From the NCBI RefSeq assembly GCF_052324685.1, contig NW_027507056.1:62001-126000 (forward strand): a DNA stretch of 64,000 bases, given 5' to 3'. How positions within the stretch are numbered: the stretch's first letter is position 1; each line of letters starts with the position of its first letter. The stretch comes from Brachyhypopomus gauderio (lineage: Eukaryota > Chordata > Actinopteri > Gymnotiformes > Hypopomidae). Below, piece after piece: positions 21,441 to 32,614 of the stretch. The position numbers and the translations under genes were made by a program. A model generated the notes under the pieces. The model worked only from the letters and a program-made list of their open reading frames with translations, made no database searches and was not told the origin of the DNA.

Positions 21441-21528
21441 GCGGGATTCGATACGATGCTCGACTGGGCGAATCTTAGTAATTGTTTACTATTAATAGCG
21501 CCGAAACCTCGACACACACGCGCAGTCC

Positions 21529-21535
21529 TTGGCGC
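21529..21535. repeat. Right target site duplication (TTGGCGC)
   Basis: Second copy of the 7 bp duplication. The bases on either side differ between the two ends, so it is exactly 7 bp long. Confidence 0.92.
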
Positions 21536-21595
21536 AGTAGGTAGCGCGTCAGTCTCATAATCTGAAGGTCGTGAGTTCGACCCTCACACGGGGCA
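21529..21595 (+). pseudogene. 3' part of the tRNA-Met of unit 8, promoter boxes kept
   Basis: This is tRNA-Met from its seventh base to the end, including the A box (remade by the duplication), the CAT anticodon, the B box and a TTTTT terminator downstream. The first six bases are replaced by the transposon end (CAGTCC), which cannot pair with the 3' acceptor strand. It should be unable to make a working tRNA yet may still recruit Pol III. Confidence 0.9.
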
Positions 21596-22178
21596 GCAGA
21601 AGCTTTTTGAAAAGATTGACGAGCCCCCAAAAGATGCTCAAACGCTCTTTCCTTATTCACTCGCATGCTGAGCACACCCCCTACCTGAAAATAGTATTGG
21701 CACATGACTCTTACAGGTCATCCCTAGTTGATTCAAGCTGTGCTTTTTCTTTTGTAAATTCGCATGTACACAGCAAGTTGTGTTGCATCCAATTCAATTC
21801 TCTCCACTGACCGTTCAGTCAATACCTTGATGGCGTCTGTATTGACACCTCTACTGAGACATCAAGCTGCCTCTTTGGAGCATGTTCGCTCCCAGATCAA
21901 ACTGCAGTGTCGTGGTGCCAACACAGAATAATGGACCACGTCGGACACTTTTCACTTTTGATTCTTTTTGATTCACTTTTGATGACACGCTTTTGAATAC
22001 CTGATCACCTGGAATTGGTACCAGCTTGAAGTTAATAGTGAGTAGACTTATGGAGATTCATTTATTTGAATTTTCTTCTCAAGCCATTTGCAACTCAGAA
22101 GCAATGACACTTGTGCACTCATCATTGAGCTTGAGGAAGTCCAAGGAATTGATCTCTATGTTACTCTCGCTCCGCCGA

Positions 22179-22260
22179 GCTGCGATGGCCGAGAGGTTAA
22201 GGCGTTGGACTTGAAATCCAATGGGGTTTCCCCGCGCAGGTTCGATTCCTGCTTGCAGCG
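22179..22260 (+). tRNA. tRNA-Ser-TGA: tRNA-Ser (TGA), unit 8, T-loop variant
   Basis: C to T at 22246 gives a TTCGATT loop, as common in other tRNAs; still a normal cloverleaf. Shared only with unit 16. Confidence 0.96.
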
Positions 22261-22664
22261 TGAGTGTCTTGTTGGGCGTGTGGAAAGAGAGAGTGTGCTC
22301 TCTTCCTGCTAGCCAGTTTTAAATATGCTTCTCATGCCATTTGCAACTTTGTGCTGCCAAACTTTAGCAGTCCTAACTGATCCTGAAATAGTCCCAGGAA
22401 TTGAGTTACAAATGGCTGCTTCGTCGTTACAATGTGTTGGCATGGAAATGCAGTGGGGTCTCTTGCAGCGTAGAGGATTAACTTGCCTCTCTAATGTGAT
22501 TTGTGATGAGACCTTATGCCACCAGTGGGGAGAGCTCGCACTCACAGGTGCTTCATCCAAAGATCTTCATGCAACATAGCGATGTCTTGTTTCAGGTAAA
22601 AGAAAAAGTGCCACATTCTTTCATGGCCGGTCACTGGTTGCTCCGCCTTGCGCTAAAAGAGGGT

Positions 22665-22736
22665 CTCCCCGTCGGGGAATCGAACCCCAGTCTTCCGCGT
22701 GACAGGCGGAGATACTATCCACTATACTAACGAGGA
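22665..22736 (-). tRNA. tRNA-Asp-GTC: tRNA-Asp (GTC), unit 8, T-stem variant
   Basis: + strand G to A at 22689 makes a U-G pair in the T stem (49-65). Shared only with unit 16. Confidence 0.95.
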
Positions 22737-23499
22737 CACGTGCTGTGTCTCGCAGTGATGCTGAGTCAGGTGACGTGCACTTGTCCCCTTGATTTTAAAG
22801 TACTCTGAATCATTGTGCCTGCAAGGAGGTGGTAAAAAGAACACATTGTGGTGATATTGACTCACTGTTGCCACTCCTCTTTTACCATCGTCAGTTTGTG
22901 GACTTATGATAGGAAAAACTCAAAGAATCTTGGTGACCTACAGGTTTGATTCATTTGCCTTCCTAGTTAAGTCATGCGAACCATTTGCTGCAAAATTGGC
23001 TTTAGCTACATTGGCAATTCATTTTGTCTTCGTATTCCAGTGCATTGTACCGAACTGCAATATCCATCTTAGATCAACTGAGATTTTGCATTTCTCTCTT
23101 TCCCACATGCAAGTTCTGAATTTCTTGGCACACATTACTGCTTTGCATCTACTAAAAGCACTCCAGAGAAAGCTTCACTTCATACCTTCATGAGGTAGGT
23201 GTCGTTTGTACTTGTATTTTGGTGGTATTTTTGTTTTTTTTTTTGTTTGTGTGCGTTGTTTGTCTACTCTTGGAACATCCTGTGATTGGTTAGGGTAGGA
23301 TTAGAGTTTAATTACGTTGGCCTCAGATTCTGGTTAATTCCAGGCTTCTTGTGCTAACCTTGTTGTTTGTTAGCTGTTGTTGGCAGTAATTAGTTGCTGC
23401 AGGTGCACTTGCCGCCATGCTCCAAGGAGTGAATTGGGGGCGGATACATTTTTTCTCCAGCTTTGTTAGTTCTTCCTCAGCCTCGCTTCTTCTTTCCTA

Positions 23500-23572
23500 G
23501 CCTCGTTAGCGCAGTAGGTAGCGCGTCAGTCTCATAATCTGAAGGTCGTGAGTTCGACCCTCACACGGGGCA
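23500..23572 (+). tRNA. tRNA-Met-CAT: tRNA-Met (CAT), unit 9
   Basis: Consensus copy. Confidence 0.97.
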
Positions 23573-24155
23573 GCAGAAGCTTTTTGAAAAGATTGACGAG
23601 CCCCCAAAAGATGCTCAAACGCTCTTTCCTTATTCACTCGCATGCTGAGATCACCCCCTACCTGAAAATAGTATTGGCACATGACTCTTACAGGTCATCC
23701 CTAGTTGATTCAAGCTGTGCTTTTTCTTTTGTAAATTCGCGTGTACACAGCAAGTTGTGTTGCATCCAATTCAATTCTCTCCACTGACCGTTCAGTCAAT
23801 ACCTTGATGGCGTCTGTATTGACACCTCTACTGAGACATCAAGCTGCCTCTTTGGAGCATGTTCGCTCCCAGATCAAACTGCAGTGTCGTGGTGCCAACA
23901 CAGAATAATGGACCACGTCGGACACTTTTCACTTTTGATTCTTTTTGATTCACTTTTGATGACACGCTTTTGAATACCTGATCACCTGGAATTGGTACCA
24001 GCTTGAAGTTAATAGTGAGTAGACTTATGGAGATTCATTTATTTGAATTTTCTTCTCAAGCCATTTGCAACTCAGAAGCAATGACACTTGTGCACTCATC
24101 ATTGAGCTTGAGGAAGTCCAAGGAATTGATCTCTATGTTACTCTCGCTCCGCCGA

Positions 24156-24237
24156 GCTGCAATGGCCGAGAGGTTAAGGCGTTGGACTTGAAATCCAATG
24201 GGGTTTCCCCGCGCAGGTTCGACTCCTGCTTGCAGCG
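24156..24237 (+). tRNA. tRNA-Ser-TGA: tRNA-Ser (TGA), unit 9, A6 form
   Basis: G to A at 24161 turns the G-U sixth acceptor pair into A-U. Same in units 10, 17, 18 and 20. Confidence 0.96.
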
Positions 24238-24639
24238 TGAGTGTCTTGTTGGGCGTGTGGAAAGAGAGTGTGCTCTCTTCCTGCTAGCCAGTTTTAAATA
24301 TGCTTCTCATGCCATTTGCAACTTTGTGCTGCCAAACTTTAGCAGTCCTAACTGATCCTGAAATAGTCCCAGGAATTGAGTTACAAATGGCTGCTTCGTC
24401 GTTACAATGTGTTGGCATGGGAATGCAGTGGGGTCTCTTGCAGCGTAGAGGATTAACTTGCCTCTCTAATGTGATTTGTGATGAGACCTTATGCCACCAG
24501 TGGGGAGAGCTCGCACTCACAGGTGCTTCATCCAAAGATCTTCATGCAACATAGCGATGTCTTGTTTCAGGTAAAAGAAAAAGTGCCACATTCTTTCATG
24601 GCCGGTCACTGGTTGCTCCGCCTTGCGCTAAAAGAGGGT

Positions 24640-24711
24640 CTCCCCGTCGGGGAATCGAACCCCGGTCTTCCGCGTGACAGGCGGAGATACTATCCACTAT
24701 ACTAACGAGGA
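24640..24711 (-). tRNA. tRNA-Asp-GTC: tRNA-Asp (GTC), unit 9
   Basis: Consensus copy. Confidence 0.97.
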
Positions 24712-25474
24712 CACGTGCTGTGTCTCACAGTGATGCTGAGTCAGGTGACGTGCACTTGTCCCCTTGATTTTAAAGTACTCTGAATCATTGTGCCTGCAAG
24801 GAGGTGGTAAAAAGAACACATTGTGGTGATATTGACTCACTGTTGCCACTCCTCTTTTACCATCGTCAGTTTGTGGACTTATGATAGGAAAAACTCAAAG
24901 AATCTTGGTGACCTACAAGTTTGATTCATCTGCCTTCCTAGTTAAGTCATGCAAACCATTTGCTGCAAAATTGGCTTTAGCTACATTGGCAATTCATTTT
25001 GTCTTCGTATTCCAGTGCATTGTACCGAACTGCAATATCCATCTTAGATCAACTGAGATTTTGCATTTCTCTCTTTCCCACATGCAAGTTCTGAATTTCT
25101 TGGCACACATTACTGCTTTGCATCTACTAAAAGCACTCCAGAGAAAGCTTCACTTCATACCTTCATGAGGTAGGTGTCGTTTGTACTTGTATTTTGGTGG
25201 TATTTTTGTTTTTTTTTTTGTTTGTGCGCGTTGTTTGTCTACTCTTGGAACATCCTGTGATTGGTTAGGGTAGGATTAGAGTTTAATTACGTTGGCCTCA
25301 GATTCTGGTTAATTCCAGGCTTCTTGTGCTAACCTTGTTGTTTGTTAGCTGTTGTTGGCAGTAATTAGTTGCTGCAGGTGCACTTGCCGCCATGCTCCAA
25401 GGAGTGAATTGGGGGCGGATACATTTTTTCTCCAGCTTTGTTAGTTCTTCCTCAGCCTCGCTTCTTCTTTCCTA

Positions 25475-25547
25475 GCCTCGTTAGCGCAGTAGGTAGGGCG
25501 TCAGTCTCATAATCTGAAGGTCGTGAGTTCGACCCTCACACGGGGCA
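25475..25547 (+). tRNA. tRNA-Met-CAT: tRNA-Met (CAT), unit 10, D-stem variant
   Basis: C to G at 25497 breaks one D-stem pair. The downstream terminator is shortened to TTTT (25556-25560 reads ATTTT). Confidence 0.88.
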
Positions 25548-26130
25548 GCAGAAGCATTTTGAAAAGATTGACGAGCCCCCAAAAGATGCTCAAACGCTCT
25601 TTCCTTATTCACTCGCATGCTGAGCACACCCCCTACCTGAAAATAGTATTGGCACATGACTCTTACAGGTCATCCCTAGTTGATTCAAGCTGTGCTTTTT
25701 CTTTTGTAAATTCGCGTGTACACAGCAAGTTGTGTTGCATCCAATTCAATTCTCTCCACTGACCGTTCAGTCAATACCTTGATGGCGTCTGTATTGACAC
25801 CTCTACTGAGACATCAAGCTGCCTCTTTGGAGCATGTTCGCTCCCAGATCAAACTGCAGTGTCGTGGTGCCAACACAGAATAATGGACCACGTCGGACAC
25901 TTTTCACTTTTGATTCTTTTTGATTCACTTTTGATGACACGCTTTTGAATACCTGATCACCTGGAATTGGTACCAGCTTGAAGTTAATAGTGAGTAGACT
26001 TATGGAGATTCATTTATTTGAATTTTCTTCTCAAGCCATTTGCAACTCAGAAGCAATGACACTTGTGCACTCATCATTGAGCTTGAGGAAGTCCAAGGAA
26101 TTGATCTCTATGTTACTCTCGCTCCGCCGA

Positions 26131-26212
26131 GCTGCAATGGCCGAGAGGTTAAGGCGTTGGACTTGAAATCCAATGGGGTTTCCCCGCGCAGGTTCGACTC
26201 CTGCTTGCAGCG
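26131..26212 (+). tRNA. tRNA-Ser-TGA: tRNA-Ser (TGA), unit 10, A6 form
   Basis: A at 26136, giving an A-U sixth acceptor pair. Confidence 0.96.
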
Positions 26213-26614
26213 TGAGTGTCTTGTTGGGCGTGTGGAAAGAGAGTGTGCTCTCTTCCTGCTAGCCAGTTTTAAATATGCTTCTCATGCCATTTGCAACTTT
26301 GTGCTGCCAAACTTTAGCAGTCCTAACTGATCCTGAAATAGTCCCAGGAATTGAGTTACAAATGGCTGCTTCGTCGTTACAATGTGTTGGCATGGGAATG
26401 CAGTGGGGTCTCTTGCAGCGTAGAGGATTAACTTGCCTCTCTAATGTGATTTGTGATGAGACCTTATGCCACCAGTGGGGAGAGCTCGCACTCACAGGTG
26501 CTTCATCCAAAGATCTTCATGCAACATAGCGATGTCTTGTTTCAGGTAAAAGAAAAAGTGCCACATTCTTTCATGGCCGGTCACTGGTTGCTCCGCCTTG
26601 CGCTAAAAGAGGGT

Positions 26615-26686
26615 CTCCCCGTCGGGGAATCGAACCCCGGTCTTCCGCGTGACAGGCGGAGATACTATCCACTATACTAACGAGGA
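26615..26686 (-). tRNA. tRNA-Asp-GTC: tRNA-Asp (GTC), unit 10
   Basis: Consensus copy. Confidence 0.97.
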
Positions 26687-27449
26687 CACGTGCTGTGTCT
26701 CACAGTGATGCTGAGTCAGGTGACGTGCACTTGTCCCCTTGATTTTAAAGTACTCTGAATCATTGTGCCTGCAAGGAGGTGGTAAAAAGAACACATTGTG
26801 GTGATATTGACTCACTGTTGCCACTCCTCTTTTACCATCGTCAGTTTGTGGACTTATGATTGGAAAAACTCAAAGAATCTTGGTGACCTACAGGTTTGAT
26901 TCATCTGCCTTCCTAGTTAAGTCATGCGAACCATTTGCTGCAAAATTGGCTTTAGCTACATTGGCAATTCATTTTGTCTTCGTATTCCAGTGCATTGTAC
27001 CGAACTGCAATATCCATCTTAGATCAACTGAGATTTTGCATTTCTCTCTTTCCCACATGCAAGTTCTGAATTTCTTGGCACACATTACTGCTTTGCATCT
27101 ACTAAAAGCACTCCAGAGAAAGCTTCACTTCATACCTTCATGAGGTAGGTGTCGTTTGTACTTGTATTTTGGTGGTATTTTTGTTTTTTTTTTTGTTTGT
27201 GTGCGTTGTTTGTCTACTCTTGGAACATCCTGTGATTGGTTAGGGTAGGATTAGAGTTTAATTACGTTGGCCTCAGATTCTGGTTAATTCCAGGCTTCTT
27301 GTGCTAACCTTGTTGTTTGTTAGCTGTTGTTGGCAGTAATTAGTTGCTGCAGGTGCACTTGCCGCCATGCTCCAAGGAGTGAATTGGGGGCGGATACATT
27401 TTTTCTCCAGCTTTGTTAGTTCTTCCTCAGCCTCGCTTCTTCTTTCCTA

Positions 27450-27522
27450 GCCTCGTTAGCGCAGTAGGTAGCGCGTCAGTCTCATAATCTGAAGGTCGTG
27501 AGTTTGACCCTCACACGGGGCA
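27450..27522 (+). tRNA. tRNA-Met-CAT: tRNA-Met (CAT), unit 11, B-box variant
   Basis: C to T at 27505 changes the invariant C56 of the T loop (GTTCGA to GTTTGA). This hits both the B box and tertiary folding, so the copy is probably weak or dead. Confidence 0.75.
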
Positions 27523-28105
27523 GCAGAAGCTTTTTGAAAAGATTGACGAGCCCCCAAAAGATGCTCAAACGCTCTTTCCTTATTCACTCGCATGCTGAGC
27601 ACACCCCCTACCTGAAAATAGTATTGGCACATGACTCTTACAGGTCATCCCTAGTTGATTCAAGCTGTGCTTTTTCTTTTGTAAATTCGCGTGTACACAG
27701 CAAGTTGTGTTGCATCCAATTCAATTCTCTCCACTGACCGTTCAGTCAATACCTTGATGGCGTCTGTATTGACACCTCTACTGAGACATCAAGCTGCCTC
27801 TTTGGAGCATGTTTGCTCCCAGATCAAACTGCAGTGTCGTGGTGCCAACACAGAATAATGGACCACGTCGGACACTTTTCACTTTTGATTCTTTTTGATT
27901 CACTTTTGATGACACGCTTTTGAATACCTGATCACCTGGAATTGGTACCAGCTTGAAGTTAATAGTGAGTAGACTTATGGAGATTCATTTATTTGAATTT
28001 TCTTCTCAAGCCATTTGCAACTCAGAAGCAATGACACTTGTGCACTCATCATTGAGCTTGAGTAAGTCCAAGGAATTGATCTCTATGTTACTCTCGCTCC
28101 GCCGA

Positions 28106-28187
28106 GCTGCGATGGCCGAGAGGTTAAGGCGTTGGACTTGAAATATAATGGGGTTTCCCCGCGCAGGTTCGACTCCTGCTTGCAGCG
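28106..28187 (+). tRNA. tRNA-Ser-TGA: tRNA-Ser (TGA), unit 11, damaged anticodon stem
   Basis: CC to AT at 28145-28146 leaves one mismatch and one G-U in the five-pair anticodon stem. Anticodon and boxes are unchanged; the RNA may fold poorly. Confidence 0.78.
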
Positions 28188-28591
28188 TGAGTGTCTTGTT
28201 GGGCGTGTGGAAAGAGAGAGTGTGCTCTCTTCCTGCTAGCCAGTTTTAAATATGCTTCTCATGCCATTTGCAACTTTGTGCTGCCAAACTTTAGCAGTCC
28301 TAACTGATCCTGAAATAGTCCCAGGAATTGAGTTACAAATGGCTGCTTCGTCGTTACAATGTGTTGGCATGGAAATGCAGTGGGGTCTCTTGCAGCGTAG
28401 AGGATTAACTTGCCTCTCTAATGTGATTTGTGATGAGACCTTATGCCACCAGTGGGGAGAGCTTGCACTCACAGGTGCTTCATCCAAAGATCTTCATGCA
28501 ACATAGCGATGTCTTGTTTCAGGTAAAAGAAAAAGTGCCACATTCTTTCATGGCCGGTCACTGGTTGCTCCGCCTTGCGCTAAAAGAGGGT

Positions 28592-28663
28592 CGCCCCGTC
28601 GGGGAATCGAACCCCGGTCTTCCGCGTGACAGGCGGAGATACTATCCACTATACTAACGAGGA
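28592..28663 (-). tRNA. tRNA-Asp-GTC: tRNA-Asp (GTC), unit 11, acceptor variant
   Basis: + strand T to G at 28593 mismatches the first acceptor pair (1-72). All three tRNAs of this unit carry a private change. Confidence 0.88.
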
Positions 28664-29425
28664 CACGTGCTGTGTCTCGCAGTGATGCTGAGTCAGGTGA
28701 CGTGCACTTGTCCCCTTGATTTTAAAGTACTCTGAATCATTGTGCCTGCAAGGAGATGGTAAAAAGAACACATTGTGGTGATATTGACTCACTGTTGCCA
28801 CTCCTCTTTTACCATCGTCAGTTTGTGGACTTATGATAGGAAAAACTCAAAGAATCTTGGTGACCTACAGGTTTGATTCATCTGCCTTCCTAGTTAAGTC
28901 ATGCGAACCATTTGCTGCAAAATTGGCTTTAGCTACATTGGCAATTCATTTTGTCTTCGTATTCCAGTGCATTGTACCGAACTGCAATATCCATCTTAGA
29001 TCAACTGAGATTTTGCATTTCTCTCTTTCCCACATGCAAGTTCTGAATTTCTTGGCACACATTACTGCTTTGCATCTACTAAAAGCACTCCAGAGAAAGC
29101 TTCACTTCATACCTTCATGAGGTAGGTGTCGTTTGTACTTGTATTTTGGTGGTATTTTTGTTTTTTTTTTGTTTGTGTGCGTTGTTTGTCTACTCTTGGA
29201 ACATCCTGTGATTGGTTAGGGTAGGATTAGAGTTTAATTACGTTGGCCTCAGATTCTGGTTAATTCCAGGCTTCTTGTGCTAACCTTGTTGTTTGTTAGC
29301 TGTTGTTGGCAGTAATTAGTTGCTGCAGGTGCACTTGCCGCCATGCTCCAAGGAGTGAATTGGGGGCGGATACATTTTTTTTCCAGCTTTGTTAGTTCTT
29401 CCTCAGCCTCGCTTCTTCTTTCCTA

Positions 29426-29498
29426 GCCTCGTTAGCGCAGTAGGTAGCGCGTCAGTCTCATAATCTGAAGGTCGTGAGTTCGACCCTCACACGGGGCA
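29426..29498 (+). tRNA. tRNA-Met-CAT: tRNA-Met (CAT), unit 12
   Basis: Consensus copy. Confidence 0.97.
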
Positions 29499-30081
29499 GC
29501 AGAAGCTTTTTGAAAAGATTGACGAGCCCCCAAAAGATGCTCAAACGCTCTTTCCTTATTCACTCGCATGCTGAGCACACCCCCTACCTGAAAGTAGTAT
29601 TGGCACATGACTCTTACAGGTCATCCCTAGTTGATTCAAGCTGTGCTTTTTCTTTTGTAAATTCGCGTGTACACAGCAAGTTGTGTTGCATCCAATTCAA
29701 TTCTCTCCACTGACCGTTCAGTCAATACCTTGATGGCGTCTGTATTGACACCTCTACTGAGACATCAAGCTGCCTCTTTGGAGCATGTTCGCTCCCAGAT
29801 CAAACTGCAGTGTCGTGGTGCCAACACAGAATAATGGACCACGTCGGACACTTTTCACTTTTGATTCTTTTTGATTCACTTTTGATGACACGCTTTTGAA
29901 TACCTGATCACCTGGAATTGGTACCAGCTTGAAGTTAATAGTGAGTAGACTTATGGAGATTCATTTATTTGAATTTTCTTCTCAAGCCATTTGCAACTCA
30001 GAAGCAATGACACTTGTGCACTCATCATTGAGCTTGAGGAAGTCCAAGGAATTGATCTCTATGTTACTCTCGCTCCGCCGA

Positions 30082-30163
30082 GCTGCGATGGCCGAGAGGT
30101 TAAGGCGTTGGACTTGAAATCCAATGGGGTTTCCCCGCGCAGGTTCGACTCCTGCTTGCAGCG
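30082..30163 (+). tRNA. tRNA-Ser-TGA: tRNA-Ser (TGA), unit 12
   Basis: Consensus copy. Confidence 0.97.
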
Positions 30164-30567
30164 TGAGTGTCTTGTTGGGCGTGTGGAAAGAGAGAGTGTG
30201 CTCTCTTCCTGCTAGCCAGTTTTAAATATGCTTCTCATGCCATTTGCAACTTTGTGCTGCCAAACTTTAGCAGTCCTAACTGATCCTGAAATAGTCCCAG
30301 GAATTGAGTTACAAATGGCTGCTTCGTCGTTACAATGTGTTGGCATGGAAATGCAGTGGGGTCTCTTGCAGCGTAGAGGATTAACTTGCCTCTCTAATGT
30401 GATTTGTGATGAGACCTTATGCCACCAGTGGGGAGAGCTCGCACTCACAGGTGCTTCATCCAAAGATCTTCATGCAACATAGCGATGTCTTGTTTCAGGT
30501 AAAAGAAAAAGTGCCACATTCTTTCATGGCCGGTCACTGGTTGCTCCGCCTTGCGCTAAAAGAGGGT

Positions 30568-30639
30568 CTCCCCGTCGGGGAATCGAACCCCGGTCTTCCG
30601 CGTGACAGGCGGAGATACTATCCACTATACTAACGAGGA
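30568..30639 (-). tRNA. tRNA-Asp-GTC: tRNA-Asp (GTC), unit 12
   Basis: Consensus copy. Confidence 0.97.
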
Positions 30640-31400
30640 CACGTGCTGTGTCTCGCAGTGATGCTGAGTCAGGTGACGTGCACTTGTCCCCTTGATTTTA
30701 AAGTACTCTGAATCATTGTGCCTGCAAGGAGGTGGTAAAAAGAACACATTGTGGTGATATTGACTCACTGTTGCCACTCCTCTTTTACCATCGTCAGTTT
30801 GTGGACTTATGATAGGAAAAACTCAAAGAATCTTGGTGACCTACAGGTTTGATTCATCTGCCTTCCTAGTTAAGTCATGCGAACCATTTGCTGCAAAATT
30901 GGCTTTAGCTACATTGGCAATTCATTTTGTCTTCGTATTCCAGTGCATTGTACCGAACTGCAATATCCATCTTAGATCAACTGAGATTTTGCATTTCTCT
31001 CTTTCCCACATGCAAGTTCTGAATTTCTTGGCACACATTACTGCTTTGCATCTACTAAAAGCACTCCAGAGAAAGCTTCACTTCATACCTTCATGAGGTA
31101 GGTGTCGTTTGTACTTGTATTTTGGTGGTATTTTTGTTTTTTTTTGTTTGTGTGCGTTGTTTGTCTACTCTTGGAACATCCTGTGATTGGTTAGGGTAGG
31201 ATTAGAGTTTAATTACGTTGGCCTCAGATTCTGGTTAATTCCAGGCTTCTTGTGCTAACCTTGTTGTTTGTTAGCTGTTGTTGGCAGTAATTAGTTGCTG
31301 CAGGTGCACTTGCCGCCATGCTCCAAGGAGTGAATTGGGGGCGGATACATTTTTTCTCCAGCTTTGTTAGTTCTTCCTCAGCCTCGCTTCTTCTTTCCTA

Positions 31401-31473
31401 GCCTCGTTAGCGCAGTAGGTAGCGCGTCAGTCTCATAATCTGAAGGTCGTGAGTTCGACCCTCACACGGGGCA
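31401..31473 (+). tRNA. tRNA-Met-CAT: tRNA-Met (CAT), unit 13
   Basis: Consensus copy; the closest uninterrupted relative of the transposon-bearing unit 8 (shares CATGTACAC in the spacer). Confidence 0.97.
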
Positions 31474-32056
31474 GCAGAAGCTTTTTGAAAAGATTGACGA
31501 GCCCCCAAAAGATGCTCAAACGCTCTTTCCTTATTCACTCGCATGCTGAGCACACCCCCTACCTGAAAATAGTATTGGCACATGACTCTTACAGGTCATC
31601 CCTAGTTGATTCAAGCTGTGCTTTTTCTTTTGTAAATTCGCATGTACACAGCAAGTTGTGTTGCATCCAATTCAATTCTCTCCACTGACCGTTCAGTCAA
31701 TACCTTGATGGCGTCTGTATTGACACCTCTACTGAGACATCAAGCTGCCTCTTTGGAGCATGTTCGCTCCCAGATCAAACTGCAGTGTCGTGGTGCCAAC
31801 ACAGAATAATGGACCACGTCGGACACTTTTCACTTTTGATTCTTTTTGATTCACTTTTGATGACACGCTTTTGAATACCTGATCACCTGGAATTGGTACC
31901 AGCTTGAAGTTAATAGTGAGTAGACTTATGGAGATTCATTTATTTGAATTTTCTTCTCAAGCCATTTGCAACTCAGAAGCAATGACACTTGTGCACTCAT
32001 CATTGAGCTTGAGGAAGTCCAAGGAATTGATCTCTATGTTACTCTCGCTCCGCCGA

Positions 32057-32138
32057 GCTGCGATGGCCGAGAGGTTAAGGCGTTGGACTTGAAATCCAAT
32101 GGGGTTTCCCCGCGCAGGTTCGACTCCTGCTTGCAGCG
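32057..32138 (+). tRNA. tRNA-Ser-TGA: tRNA-Ser (TGA), unit 13
   Basis: Consensus copy. Confidence 0.97.
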
Positions 32139-32542
32139 TGAGTGTCTTGTTGGGCGTGTGGAAAGAGAGAGTGTGCTCTCTTCCTGCTAGCCAGTTTTAA
32201 ATATGCTTCTCATGCCATTTGCAACTTTGTGCTGCCAAACTTTAGCAGTCCTAACTGATCCTGAAATAGTCCCAGGAATTGAGTTACAAATGGCTGCTTC
32301 GTCGTTACAATGTGTTGGCATGGAAATGCAGTGGGGTCTCTTGCAGCGTAGAGGATTAACTTGCCTCTCTAATGTGATTTGTGATGAGACCTTATGCCAC
32401 CAGTGGGGAGAGCTCGCACTCACAGGTGCTTCATCCAAAGATCTTCATGCAACATAGCGATGTCTTGTTTCAGGTAAAAGAAAAAGTGCCACATTCTTTC
32501 ATGGCCGGTCACTGGTTGCTCCGCCTTGCGCTAAAAGAGGGT

Positions 32543-32614
32543 CTCCCCGTCGGGGAATCGAACCCCGGTCTTCTGCGTGACAGGCGGAGATACTATCCAC
32601 TATACTAACGAGGA
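32543..32614 (-). tRNA. tRNA-Asp-GTC: tRNA-Asp (GTC), unit 13, anticodon-stem variant
   Basis: + strand C to T at 32574 gives a C-A mismatch in the anticodon stem. Also in units 15, 21 and 24. Confidence 0.9.

Larger units (their letters stand above)
14289..21528 (+). mobile_element. Dada-like DNA transposon inserted in a tRNA-Met gene
   Basis: A 7240 bp element lies between two copies of TTGGCGC (14282-14288 and 21529-21535), a 7 bp target site duplication inside tRNA-Met. Removing the element and one duplication leaves 1975 bp between neighbouring units, the exact spacing of the related pairs at 29426/31401 and 33375/35350. Terminal inverted repeats are weak: GTCGAGGT at 14305-14312 mirrors ACCTCGAC at 21506-21513, each 15-16 bp from its end. 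The element holds a Pol II-type promoter and one spliced gene for a DDE transposase with a DxxH motif. Known biology: the Dada superfamily (related to MuDR, hAT, P and Kolobok transposases) makes 6-7 bp duplications and inserts into U6, U1 and tRNA genes in fish and invertebrates. Matching duplications, an open gene and a clean boundary suggest a recent insertion. I cannot tell whether this family has been named. Confidence 0.9.

Noticed and set aside
21441-21458. B-box-like GATTCGATAC near the right transposon end, as if a tRNA fragment had been captured
   Set aside because: There is no partner A box or cloverleaf around it, and the match is short enough to be chance.
14289-21528. Retroelement or virus-derived element
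   Set aside because: No reverse transcriptase, integrase, capsid or long terminal repeat is seen; the 7 bp duplication and DDE/DxxH core fit a plain DNA transposon.
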